Source: Sva-07 sp964592115 (GTDB lineage Bacteria > Actinomycetota > Acidimicrobiia > Acidimicrobiales > Ilumatobacteraceae). From it: a DNA stretch of 11,505 nt. The notes beneath the pieces were generated by a model, which worked only from the letters and a program-made list of their open reading frames with translations, made no database searches and was not told where the DNA came from. Location: positions 1 through 11,505 of the forward strand of contig CAZQCP010000098.1 in assembly GCA_964592115.1 (NCBI GenBank), read 5' to 3'. Each line of letters starts with the position of its first letter. The stretch's first letter is position 1. Shown here piece by piece: positions 1-6,820 of the stretch. The position numbers and the translations under genes were made by a program.

Positions 1-413
1 CGGTCCGCGAGGTCGACCGTGTCTGTCGCCTCCAGCGCCTCGGCCACTGCGAGGTCATCGGCGCGACTCCAGCGAGAGAAGATCGACTGGTGCGGATGGC
101 GGCCGCGCCCGACGAGGTCGCCGACCGTGATCCCTTCCGGAGCGATCGGCGATTGGGGTAACAACCCGAGTTGACGGGCGAGCTCCTTGGCACGGAACTC
201 GTCGAGGTCACGGCCGTCGAGCACGACCCGACCGCGTCGCGGGGCGAGCAGTCGCGCCAAGGCGCGCAACAGTGTCGACTTGCCGCAGGCGTTCGGCCCG
301 ACGATCGCCGTGACCTCCCCCGCCGGCACGAGCAGGTCGAGCGATTCGATGACGATCCGATCTCGGTAGCCGAGTTGCAGTGTTTCGACCTCGAGTCGAT
401 GCGACGACGTCAC
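1..413 (-). CDS. Iron-siderophore ABC transporter ATP-binding protein (partial, N-terminal 137 residues)
   Basis: This is the cytoplasmic ATPase that powers a ferric-siderophore type (FecE/FepC-like) importer. Only the N-terminal half is present because the gene runs off the left edge. A Walker A motif GPNACGKST is at residues 39-47, and the Q-loop is in LGLLPQSP with Gln at 87. The region after it (GITVGDLVGRGRHPHQ) is typical of siderophore-uptake ATPases. The ABC signature, Walker B and H-loop would lie outside the window. The start is the GTG at 413-411, whose GTGA overlaps the TGA of the preceding permease. A GGAGG six bases upstream supports it. Being last in the visible operon and overlapping the second permease implies it energises those two permeases. 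Family identity is secure; the siderophore is not identifiable. Confidence 0.93.
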   Translation of the reverse strand, partial: MTSSHRLEVETLQLGYRDRIVIESLDLLVPAGEVTAIVGPNACGKSTLLRALARLLAPRRGRVVLDGRDLDEFRAKELARQLGLLPQSPIAPEGITVGDLVGRGRHPHQSIFSRWSRADDLAVAEALEATDTVDLAD

Positions 414-1480
414 AGGGAGCCTCCGGCGCGGTTGGTTCGGACGATCAGATAGATGAGGTACGGGGCGCCCAGGATGCCGGTCACCACGCCGACCGGGTAG
501 CGGAGCGAGAAGAGATACTGGCCACACAGGTCGGCGACGAGCACGAGCAGCGCGCCGACGAGCGCCGACGGCACCAGCAGCGAACCGCTTCCCCGCACCA
601 GGCGAGCGGCGATCGGTCCGGACAGGAAGGCGACGAACGCGATCGGCCCAGTGGCTGCTGTCGCGAACGCGATCAGCCCGACGGCGGCGACGATCACCGT
701 CAACCGGGTCCGTTCGACCCGCACGCCGAGCGCGCCCGCGGCGTCGTCGCCGAGTTGGGTCATCGACAAGTTGCGCGACTGCACGAGCAGCGTCGGCACG
801 AGCACGACCATCGCGCACAGCACCGGAACCGCATCTCTCCACCGGCTGCCGTTCAGACTCCCCGTGAGCCAGCGGGTCGCCTCCGCAAGATCCCATTCGG
901 CGGCGTCGGACAAGACGTAGGCGGTGACGCTGTTGAGCATCGCCGCGATGCCGATCCCGATGAGCACCAATCGCGTCCCGGCCACGCCATCTTTGAACGA
1001 CAGCACGTAGATGACGAGCGCGACGGCGAGCCCGGCGACGATCGCCAGCATCGAGACCGCCGTGTTGCTCAAGGTGAGCGTGACGATCGCGAACGCGGCT
1101 GCCGCGCTCGCGCCGGAGGTGATCCCGATGACGTCGGGGCTCGCCAATGGGTTGCGGAGCATCGTCTGGAACGTCACGCCGCCGAGCCCGAAGCACGCCC
1201 CGGTGACCAGCGCGGTCACCGCTCGCGGAAGCCGCAGGCGACCAACGGTGAACGTCGCACCTTGCACCTCGTGCCCAAGGATCACCCGCATCACCTCGTT
1301 GGGCGTGTAGAAGGTGTGTCCGACGAGCAGAGAGATCACGAACACAGCCACGACCAGCACCGCCAACACGATGATCACGGCCAGCGACCGCCGACGGCGG
1401 TGTGCTCGACCAGCGGCGACCACGCGAGCAATCGCTTCGAGGCGCGCCGGCGACGGAGGCGGAAGCATCTCGGTCGTCAC
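410..1480 (-). CDS. Iron-siderophore ABC transporter permease, FecCD family (second subunit, FepG-like)
   Basis: This inner-membrane permease is the likely partner of the permease encoded just upstream. It has 356 residues, normal for FecCD/BtuC proteins, with about ten hydrophobic segments after a basic N-terminus (RAHRRRRS near residues 25-32). Family motifs are RLPRAVTALVTGACFGLGG (83-101), FQTMLRNPLASPDVIGITSG (104-123), the ATPase-contacting LGDDAAGALGV, GPIAFVAFLSGPIAARL (278-294) and a C-terminal TGILGAPYLIYLI. The usual VPH of the penultimate motif is absent, which I associate with FepG-type second subunits (from memory). The GTG at 1480 is chosen because it forms a GTGA overlap with the upstream stop and has AGAAGG ten bases before it. 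An in-frame ATG at 1468 is the alternative. The frame stays open to 1939 inside the neighbouring gene, but that extension has no permease character. Confidence 0.94.
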   Translation of the reverse strand: MTTEMLPPPSPARLEAIARVVAAGRAHRRRRSLAVIIVLAVLVVAVFVISLLVGHTFYTPNEVMRVILGHEVQGATFTVGRLRLPRAVTALVTGACFGLGGVTFQTMLRNPLASPDVIGITSGASAAAAFAIVTLTLSNTAVSMLAIVAGLAVALVIYVLSFKDGVAGTRLVLIGIGIAAMLNSVTAYVLSDAAEWDLAEATRWLTGSLNGSRWRDAVPVLCAMVVLVPTLLVQSRNLSMTQLGDDAAGALGVRVERTRLTVIVAAVGLIAFATAATGPIAFVAFLSGPIAARLVRGSGSLLVPSALVGALLVLVADLCGQYLFSLRYPVGVVTGILGAPYLIYLIVRTNRAGGSL

Positions 1481-2532
1481 AGTTCGCGCACCTTCTGGCG
1501 TCGCACGATGTAGATGAACACGGGCGCGCCGATGAGTGCGGTGATGATGCCGACGTCGATCTCTTCGGGCTTGGCGACGATCCGTCCAAGCGTGTCCGAG
1601 ATCGTGACCAGCGTCGCGCCCGTGACGGCCGACATCGGGATCACCCAGCGGTAGTCGGGCCCGACCACGAGACGGCACGCATGGGGAACGACCAACCCCA
1701 CGAATCCGATCGGTCCGCAGACAGCGGTCGACGCGCCGCAGAGCATCACCGCGCCGATCGCAGCCAACACCCGGGTGACGGCGACGTTCTCGCCGAGCCC
1801 GGCTGCCGCCTCGTCGCCGAGGGCGAGTGAGTTCAGCCCGCGTGCCGACAGCACACAGATGACGAAGCCGACGGCGAGGAACGGCGCGATCGTTGCCAGC
1901 TTGCCGTACGTGGCGCCGCCGACGCCGCCGATCTGCCACGACACGAACGTGTCGGCGATGTCGTTGCGCGGCAAGATGATCGCCGTCACGAACGATGCAA
2001 ACGCGGCCGATGTCGCCGCCCCGGCGAGCGCCAGCTTCAGCGGCGTCGCCCCGCCTCGGCCCAGCGATCCGACGACGTAGACGAAGACCGCGGTCGCTCC
2101 GGCGCCGACGATCGCCACCCAGATGTAGCTCGTCGGGTTCGCCATCCCGAAGTAGGCGATCCCGATCACGATCGCCAACGATGCACCCATGTTGATGCCG
2201 AGCACCCCGGGATCGGCGAGCGGGTTGCGCGTCACGCCCTGCATGACCGCGCCGGACACCCCCAACGCGCCGCCGACGAACAAGGCCATGAACGTCCGCG
2301 GGATGCGCTTGGCCACGGCGGCCTCACCGATCGTCTCCTGCGAGCCGCCGAGCGCTGCCCACACCTCGGACCAGCTGACCCAGCGGGAACCGAGCCAGAC
2401 CGACCCGACTGCAGCGAGCACCATGGCGACGACGACGATGACGAACCACACGGTTCGTCCCCGTGTCGGACGCCGCGGCGTCGCGGCGCCCGACATCGGA
2501 GTTGCGAGTTCGGGTTCGGCGGCGGCGGTCAC
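1477..2532 (-). CDS. Iron-siderophore ABC transporter permease, FecCD family (first subunit, FepD-like)
   Basis: This is the first of two paired membrane subunits that form the translocation path for a ferric siderophore. It has 351 residues and about ten hydrophobic segments. Motifs in order are RIPRTFMALFVGGALGVSGA (76-95, part of the usual R-PR---A---G--L--SGA signature), MQGVTRNPLADPGVLGINMG (97-116), the ATPase-coupling LALGDEAAAGLG (236-247), GPIGFVGLVVPHACRL (273-288) and ALIGAPVFIYIV (332-343). All are canonical. The start is GTG at 2532, overlapping the lipoprotein stop as GTGA, with AAGG-type pairing just upstream. ATG codons further in are unlikely starts because they lose this coupling. 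Two non-identical permeases in tandem suggest a heterodimer like FepD/FepG. Confidence 0.95.
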   Translation of the reverse strand: MTAAAEPELATPMSGAATPRRPTRGRTVWFVIVVVAMVLAAVGSVWLGSRWVSWSEVWAALGGSQETIGEAAVAKRIPRTFMALFVGGALGVSGAVMQGVTRNPLADPGVLGINMGASLAIVIGIAYFGMANPTSYIWVAIVGAGATAVFVYVVGSLGRGGATPLKLALAGAATSAAFASFVTAIILPRNDIADTFVSWQIGGVGGATYGKLATIAPFLAVGFVICVLSARGLNSLALGDEAAAGLGENVAVTRVLAAIGAVMLCGASTAVCGPIGFVGLVVPHACRLVVGPDYRWVIPMSAVTGATLVTISDTLGRIVAKPEEIDVGIITALIGAPVFIYIVRRQKVREL

Positions 2533-3620
2533 TCCACCTTGCCGGCTGCTTCGGCGAGCAGCTCGACGTAGTCCGCGAGGACGTAGGAGATCGCCAGCGG
2601 CGTCGGGTTCGCGGCGGTTGCGAGCGGCGTGCTGCCGGCGAAGAACACGACCGAGCCACGCTCGAGCGCCGGGATCCGCGATGCAAGCGGATCGGCTTGC
2701 AGCGCCGCCAGCAGCTCACCCGACTCGTCGCCGTAGCCGACGATGATGTCGACGTCGTCGAACACCTGGATCTGTTCGCTGCTCACGGACTGGGAGAAGC
2801 TGTCGGTGTTCGCCGACGCCTCGGCCACCACGTCGGCGATCCGCATTCCGAGGTCCTCGAAGAATTGCACGCGGGTGTCGTGGGCGGTGTAGAAGCCGAT
2901 CTCGCTCAGGTCGGTCGGATCGAGGTGACCGGAGAACATCGCCTGCTTGCCCTCGATCTCGGGATGCTTGGCCACCTCGGCGTCGATCTCCGCCTCGATC
3001 TCGGCGATCAAGGCCTCGCCCGCCTCCACCTCACCCATGCCGGCGCTGTTCAGCCGGATCATGTCGCGCCACGCGGTGGCCCAGGGCGCATTGGGGTACG
3101 CGATGGTCGGAGCGATCTCGCTGAGGGTTTCGTAGTCCTCCTCGGTGAGCCCCGAGTATGCGGCGAGGATCACGTCGGGATTGGTGTCGGCCACCGCCTC
3201 GAAGTCGATGCCGTCGGTCTCGTCGAACAGCACCGGGGTCTCAGCCCCGAGCTCTTCCAGCTTGTCGGACACCCATGGCAGCAGCCCGTCGCCATCGGGG
3301 TCGCCGAAGTTCGCCGCCGCCATCCCCACGGGAACGACACCGAGCGCCAGCGGCACCTCGTGGTTGGCCCACTGCACCGTGGCGACACGTTCGGGCTTCG
3401 ACTCGATGACCGTCGTTCCGAGGGCGTGCTCAATCGTGATCGGGAAGCCGGACTCCGCCGAGTCGTCGGTCCCGGGCAGTGCCGTCGACACACCGGCCGA
3501 CGCATCCGGCGAGGTCGACGCGGCCGATGATCCGTTCGCCGAATCGTCGGATCCGCAGGCGGCCGTGACCATGACGAGGGCTGCAGCCGACAGAGCGGCG
3601 AGCTTGCGTACACTCAGCAT
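2529..3620 (-). CDS. Iron-siderophore ABC transporter substrate-binding lipoprotein
   Basis: This is the extracytoplasmic binding protein that would deliver a ferric siderophore to the permease pair (FepB/FecB-like, periplasmic binding protein family PF01497). It has 363 residues. A lipoprotein signal peptide is clear: MLSVRKLAAL, then a hydrophobic stretch ending VTAAC, with Cys22 as the predicted lipidated residue, followed by a Ser/Ala/Asp-rich linker to about residue 55. The mature domain has the family landmarks: ITIEHALGTTVIESKPERVATV, then EVPLALGVVPVGM, then FEAVADTNPDVILA and YETLSEIAPTIAY. The start is ATG at 3620, supported by GGAAGGA (3628-3634) seven bases upstream and by the signal peptide. 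An upstream GTG-type extension would bury the signal and is rejected. This is the first gene of the operon. The substrate is inferred only from the family. Confidence 0.94.
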   Translation of the reverse strand: MLSVRKLAALSAAALVMVTAACGSDDSANGSSAASTSPDASAGVSTALPGTDDSAESGFPITIEHALGTTVIESKPERVATVQWANHEVPLALGVVPVGMAAANFGDPDGDGLLPWVSDKLEELGAETPVLFDETDGIDFEAVADTNPDVILAAYSGLTEEDYETLSEIAPTIAYPNAPWATAWRDMIRLNSAGMGEVEAGEALIAEIEAEIDAEVAKHPEIEGKQAMFSGHLDPTDLSEIGFYTAHDTRVQFFEDLGMRIADVVAEASANTDSFSQSVSSEQIQVFDDVDIIVGYGDESGELLAALQADPLASRIPALERGSVVFFAGSTPLATAANPTPLAISYVLADYVELLAEAAGKVE

Positions 3621-3627
3621 GAGGGGG

Positions 3628-3634
3628 TCCTTCC
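3628..3634 (-). promoter_or_regulatory. Ribosome binding site of the siderophore-binding lipoprotein gene
   Basis: On the minus strand this reads GGAAGGA, seven bases before the ATG at 3620. It fixes the start at the residue that begins a normal lipoprotein signal peptide rather than at the longer open frame reaching 3659. Confidence 0.75.
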
Positions 3635-3642
3635 ATGTGTAG

Positions 3643-3659
3643 TTGCGGCAATCCCGCAA
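3643..3659 (-). repeat. Perfect 6-bp inverted repeat in the leader of the siderophore operon
   Basis: TTGCGG (3643-3648) and CCGCAA (3654-3659) are exact reverse complements around a 5-base spacer. The element sits just upstream of the ribosome binding site of the lipoprotein gene. It could be a leader hairpin or an operator. Only the symmetry is seen; the function is unknown. Confidence 0.5.
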
Positions 3660-3673
3660 AGCGATAGGACACG

Positions 3674-3700
3674 TTAGTGATCACCATGTGGCATGCCTAA
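3674..3700 (-). promoter_or_regulatory. Candidate iron-responsive operator/promoter region of the siderophore operon
   Basis: This segment begins TTAG and ends CTAA, and contains two perfect 8-base palindromes, GTGATCAC (3677-3684) and GGCATGCC (3690-3697), with centres 13 bases apart. It lies 54-80 bases upstream of the lipoprotein ATG, where an iron-dependent repressor would be expected. On the minus strand it starts TTAGGCATGCC, sharing the TTAGG half-site of DtxR/IdeR boxes, but the second half is poor. No convincing -10/-35 pair was found. It is a candidate only. Confidence 0.35.
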
Positions 3701-3835
3701 TTTCGCGACGGCGAACAGCTGGTAGTCATACGCAAGTAGCGGTCTCGGTCGCCGAGGGTCCCCGCACGCCAGGCCGACAACGACGCATACGGCAACTCGC
3801 TGTCACCCGAGGACGAAGGAGCGCTCGACGTCGCC

Positions 3836-4144
3836 TCAGCGATCGCGGCCGATGAGCCGACCGGCAGTGCGCTGTACCGCTCGGACGGTGTCGTGCTGGG
3901 CCGCGCCCTGCCGCTCGAGGAGCCGCTCGACCGGAATGGAGGCGAGGCGCTCGACCGCGACGATCGAGTTCTCGTGGGCGATCCACCACGGTGGGTGGTG
4001 CCCGGTGGCGGGCGATGCGAGCACCGGAGCGACGATCGCCCGCTCAGCGAGACGATGGAAGCGCTCATCGGAGATGACGAAGACCGACCGACGCGTCTCT
4101 GCGCCGAGGTCGGCGAGCCAGATGTCGCCGTTCGTCGGCGTCAC
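3836..4144 (-). CDS. MazF/PemK-like toxin of a type II toxin-antitoxin module
   Basis: This small protein (102 residues) resembles MazF/PemK toxins, most of which are mRNA-cleaving ribonucleases. The N-terminus has the family hallmark GDIWLADL (6-13), followed by the strand RRSVFVISDERFH (18-30) and RAIVAPVLAS (35-44). SIVAVERLASIPVERL (60-75) matches the later strand and helix. Arg19 aligns with the catalytic Arg of Bacillus MazF, but the position of its catalytic Thr appears to be Leu42, with Ser44 nearby. That alignment is by eye and from memory. The start is GTG at 4144, giving a GTGA overlap with the antitoxin stop. The open frame continues upstream to 4228 but overlaps the antitoxin and lacks family sequence. 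The small size, order and overlap fit a toxin-antitoxin pair. Activity is uncertain because of the possible missing residue. Confidence 0.75.
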   Translation of the reverse strand: MTPTNGDIWLADLGAETRRSVFVISDERFHRLAERAIVAPVLASPATGHHPPWWIAHENSIVAVERLASIPVERLLERQGAAQHDTVRAVQRTAGRLIGRDR

Positions 4145-4377
4145 GCAAGGCCCTCGATCAACGCATCCCACTCGGCTTCGGAGGCCTTGCGCTCGGCACG
4201 CTCGGCTGGCGTTTCGGCTGCTGCCCATGCCTCAGCGCGGACCCAGAACTGGGCGGCCTCGTACGTGTCGAGCGCGCGCACGACGACGTCCTCCAGGGCT
4301 TCGCCCGCGGACGCGTGGGCGCGGATGCGATCTCGGGTTGTTGTCGTGATCTTCATCGTGGTGACCCGGTCGGCCAT
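4141..4377 (-). CDS. Antitoxin of the MazF-like module
   Basis: This 78-residue protein is encoded immediately before and overlapping the MazF-like toxin, the usual antitoxin position. Its N-terminal part, MKITTTTRDRIRAHA (8-22), then SAGEALEDVVVRALDTYE, resembles a short DNA-binding module of ribbon-helix-helix type: a TT-rich strand, then RDRI, then an LEDVVVRALD helix. The C-terminal half (50-78) is charged and Ala/Glu-rich (AAAETPAERAERKASEAEWDA), as expected for a segment that wraps the toxin. The ATG at 4377 is preferred because a -10 box sits exactly so that transcription would start there. An ATG at 4356 is the alternative. No Shine-Dalgarno lies at normal spacing. Autoregulation is the family norm but was not seen directly. 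Confidence 0.72.
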   Translation of the reverse strand: MADRVTTMKITTTTRDRIRAHASAGEALEDVVVRALDTYEAAQFWVRAEAWAAAETPAERAERKASEAEWDALIEGLA

Positions 4378-4383
4378 ACCGCG

Positions 4384-4389
4384 AGTATA
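4384..4389 (-). promoter_or_regulatory. -10 box of the antitoxin-toxin operon, predicted leaderless
   Basis: The minus strand reads TATACT (5 of 6 to TATAAT), followed by six bases and then the antitoxin ATG. The expected transcription start is therefore the A of the ATG, giving a leaderless mRNA, which is common in actinobacteria. No strong -35 is visible. The GGAAGGGG just upstream lies before the -10 and would not be transcribed. Confidence 0.55.
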
Positions 4390-4423
4390 CGCCCCTTCCC
4401 AGCGGTCGAAGGAGCAGCGCGGG

Positions 4424-4540
4424 TCGATCGATCGATCGTGAAGTTGATCGGGCACGCGTGATCGACACGCGCGTCCGGCAGACGTTGTGCGAGACTCCTC
4501 CGCCCGATGCCGTCGACCGAGACTGACGTCGGAGTCGACG
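4424..4540. repeat. Cluster of short inverted repeats upstream of the GH3 gene
   Basis: The region between the antitoxin promoter and the GH3 gene holds three symmetric elements. There is a TCGATCGATCGATCG tract (4424-4438). CGCGTG and CACGCG (4455-4460 and 4466-4471) flank a 5-base spacer. CGTCGAC and GTCGACG (4511-4517 and 4534-4540) flank a segment that can pair further through CCGA and TCGG. The last would fold just before the GH3 ribosome binding site. Sugar-responsive repressor binding or leader folding is possible, but nothing identifies a regulator. Confidence 0.4.
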
Positions 4541-4546
4541 AGGAGG
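4541..4546 (+). promoter_or_regulatory. Ribosome binding site of the GH3 gene
   Basis: AGGAGG lies seven bases before the GTG at 4554. It is a full match to the anti-16S consensus and decides this GTG as the start. Confidence 0.8.
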
Positions 4547-4553
4547 TCTGACT

Positions 4554-6692
4554 GTGCCCGATACGACGTTCCCTTGGCAGGACTCGTCCCGGACCCCGCA
4601 TGAGCGCGCGACGAGCTTGGTCGAGGCGATGACCGTCGAGCAGAAGATCGACCAGTTGCACGGCGCGATGGAGACGATCGACGTCCGCGGCATCGTGGCG
4701 AACGCCGCCGCGACAGGGGCATCGTTCGAAGAGGTCGCCTCACGGATCCGGATCGAACGGCATGTGGCGGCGATCGACGAGCTCGGGATCCCGCGGTTCC
4801 GGATCACCAACGGGCCGGTCGGCATCGGGATGGGAGACGGCACACCGAGCCCGCCGGCGACCTCGTTGCCGATGACGATCGGGCTGGCGGCGGGCTTCGA
4901 CCCGGAGCTGGCGCATCACTACGGCGACATCATCGGATCGGAGGCGGCGACGCTCGGCCAGCACGTGCTGGAAGGTCCCGGCGTGTGCCTGCACCGCACC
5001 ACCATCGCCGGGCGGAACTTCGAGTACTTCTCCGAGGATCCGTACCTGTCGGGCGTGATGGGTGTTGCCGTCACGAAGGCGATCCAGGCGCATGACGTGA
5101 TCGCGATGGCCAAGCACTTCGTCCTCAACGACCAGGAACACGAGCGGTTCCGGGCGAGCGTCGAGGTCGACGAACACGTGCTCCGCGAGCTGTACCTGCT
5201 GCCGTTCGAGATGCTGGTGAAAGACGCCGGGCTGGCTGCGGTGATGAGCGCGTACAACCGGGTGCGCGGGGTGTACGCGACGGAGTGCCGGCCGATCTTG
5301 ACGGACATCTTGCGCACCGAGTGGGGCTTCGACGGCTACGTCCAGTCCGACTTCTGGTCGTGCCGCTCGGCCGCCCCGTCGCTCAACGCCGGCATGGACC
5401 ACGAGATGCCCGACGCCAAGTGGCTCAACGAGGCCAACATCAACGCCGCGCTGGCCGACACCAGCCTCGAGATCGAGACGATCGACCGTGCGCTCGTGCG
5501 CCGGTACGCGCAGATGTTCCGCTTCGGCCAGTTCGACCGCCCGTACGCTCCAGGCGAGATCGACAGCGCCGCGCACGGAGCACGGTCGCGTGCCATCGGA
5601 TCCCAGATCGCCGTCCTCTTGAAGAACGACGGCGACCTGCTGCCGCTCGACCCCGACGTGGGGTCCATCGTGATCATCGGCCAGTCGAGGTTCGTCGATC
5701 GCGCTTGCCTCGGCGGCGGTGGCTCGTCGCGGGTGATCCCGCTCTACACCGTGACCCCGCTCGACGGCATGACCGACGTGTTGGCGGACCTCGGCTCGTC
5801 GGCGACGGTGACCAAGGTGACCGTCGCCAACGACCTGACCAACCTCGATGAGGCCAAACGTGCCGCCGCCGAGGCCGACGCGGTGGTGCTGATGGCGGGC
5901 CTGGTGGCGACCGAGGGCGCCGACCAGCGCGATGCGAACATGCCGCGCAACCAGAACGAGATGCTGTCGGAACTGCTCGGGATCAACCCCAACACGGTCG
6001 TGGTGCTCAAGGACGGCAACCCCGTGCTGATGCCGTGGATCGACGACGCTCCCGCGGTGTTGGAGGTCTGGAACCAGGGCAGCGAGGACGGCCACGTCGT
6101 CGCCGACCTGCTGTTCGGCGTCGTCAATCCGTCGGGCAAGGTGCCCACGTGCTACCCCCGCTCGGCCGACGACACGCTCTACGCAGGCCATCCGGAGCGG
6201 TATCCGGGCACCGACGAGGGCGACGGCTACCCCGTGATCCGCTACTCCGAAGGCCTCGAGATGGGATACCGGTGGTTCCAGGCGCAAGGCATCGAGCCGC
6301 TCTTCGGGTTCGGATTCGGACTGTCGTACACGACGTTCGAGCTCTCCGGCGTGGTCGTCGACGCGCCCGGGGGCGTCGACGCGCCGGTGACCGTCACGGC
6401 GTCGGTCACCAACACTGGTCCGGTCGCCGGGGCCGAAGTGGTGCAGGTGTACGTCGGCATTCCGGCCGCAGGGCAACCGCCCAAGCGGCTGGTCGGGTTC
6501 CAGAAGGTCTTCGTGGAGCCGGGCGCCTCACGAACCGTCACGATCACCATCGACCCGGACGCGAGCCATCACCCGTTCGCAGTGTGGGACTACGCCACCC
6601 GCTCGTTCCAGACGGTGACAGGTAGCTACACGCTCTACGTCGGCACCTCGGCGGACGACACGCCCCACACCGCGAACATCGTCAGGGGCTGA
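4554..6692 (+). CDS. Glycoside hydrolase family 3 protein (beta-glucosidase-like)
   Basis: This enzyme would release terminal beta-linked sugars, most often glucose, from oligosaccharides or glycosides. It has 712 residues, close to three-domain GH3 beta-glucosidases. The N-terminal TIM-barrel domain (about 15-330) has GPGVCLHRTTIAGRNFEYFSEDP (142-163 region), AKHFVLNDQEHER (186-198), and the nucleophile motif GYVQSDFW with Asp266, followed by AGMDHEMP. The alpha/beta sandwich domain (about 345-540) has VLLKNDGDLLPL, GGGGSSRV (387-393) and TEGADQRD, where Glu454 is the likely acid/base. A fibronectin-III-like domain follows GFGFGLSYTTFELSG (585-599). No PA14 insert and no signal peptide are seen, so it is probably cytoplasmic and acts on imported sugars. 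The start is GTG with a full AGGAGG. It diverges from the antitoxin and converges with the aminopeptidase. Specificity cannot be read from sequence. Confidence 0.94.
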   Translation: MPDTTFPWQDSSRTPHERATSLVEAMTVEQKIDQLHGAMETIDVRGIVANAAATGASFEEVASRIRIERHVAAIDELGIPRFRITNGPVGIGMGDGTPSPPATSLPMTIGLAAGFDPELAHHYGDIIGSEAATLGQHVLEGPGVCLHRTTIAGRNFEYFSEDPYLSGVMGVAVTKAIQAHDVIAMAKHFVLNDQEHERFRASVEVDEHVLRELYLLPFEMLVKDAGLAAVMSAYNRVRGVYATECRPILTDILRTEWGFDGYVQSDFWSCRSAAPSLNAGMDHEMPDAKWLNEANINAALADTSLEIETIDRALVRRYAQMFRFGQFDRPYAPGEIDSAAHGARSRAIGSQIAVLLKNDGDLLPLDPDVGSIVIIGQSRFVDRACLGGGGSSRVIPLYTVTPLDGMTDVLADLGSSATVTKVTVANDLTNLDEAKRAAAEADAVVLMAGLVATEGADQRDANMPRNQNEMLSELLGINPNTVVVLKDGNPVLMPWIDDAPAVLEVWNQGSEDGHVVADLLFGVVNPSGKVPTCYPRSADDTLYAGHPERYPGTDEGDGYPVIRYSEGLEMGYRWFQAQGIEPLFGFGFGLSYTTFELSGVVVDAPGGVDAPVTVTASVTNTGPVAGAEVVQVYVGIPAAGQPPKRLVGFQKVFVEPGASRTVTITIDPDASHHPFAVWDYATRSFQTVTGSYTLYVGTSADDTPHTANIVRG

Positions 6693-6704
6693 CTCCAGCC
6701 GTCA

Positions 6705-6820
6705 CGTCCCAGNNNNNNNNNNNNNNNNNNNNNNNNNNNNNNNNNNNNNNNNNNNNNNNNNNNNNNNNNNNNNNNNNNNNNNNNNNNNNNNNNNNNNNNN
6801 NNNNNNNNNNNNCGTCCCAG
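6705..6820. other. Assembly gap of 100 N flanked by the same 8-mer
   Basis: Positions 6713-6812 are exactly 100 N, a conventional placeholder length. The eight bases before it (6705-6712) and after it (6813-6820) are both CGTCCCAG. Collapsing the two copies gives continuous sequence in which the aminopeptidase reading frame meets TGA at once. The gap is therefore probably two contig ends that overlap, not missing sequence. Confidence 0.85.

Noticed and set aside
380..1513. 377-codon plus-strand open frame opposite the permeases
   Set aside because: It is Arg/His/Asp/Gln-rich with no domain, antisense to clear permease genes, and has the shadow signature of high GC at third positions.
1481..1939. 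Long N-terminal extension of the second permease (509-residue open frame)
   Set aside because: It overlaps the first permease gene in another frame, is Arg-rich with no permease motifs, and the GTGA coupling at 1480 gives a normal FecCD length.
2463..3530. 355-codon plus-strand open frame opposite the binding lipoprotein
   Set aside because: It is antisense to a gene with signal peptide and family motifs, and its own sequence has no recognisable domain.
3744..3756. Terminator after the toxin gene (CTCGG-TCG-CCGAG)
   Set aside because: The stem is only 5 bp with a 3-base loop and no T-tract, common by chance at this base composition.
4740..6476. 578-codon open frame antisense to the GH3 gene
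   Set aside because: The composition is low-complexity His/Arg/Val/Asp typical of a shadow frame in high-GC DNA, and it lies wholly opposite a gene with intact GH3 motifs.
6702..6812. Aminopeptidase reading frame continuing through the N run
   Set aside because: Translation through N is meaningless. The overlap of flanking 8-mers gives a stop directly after residue 494.
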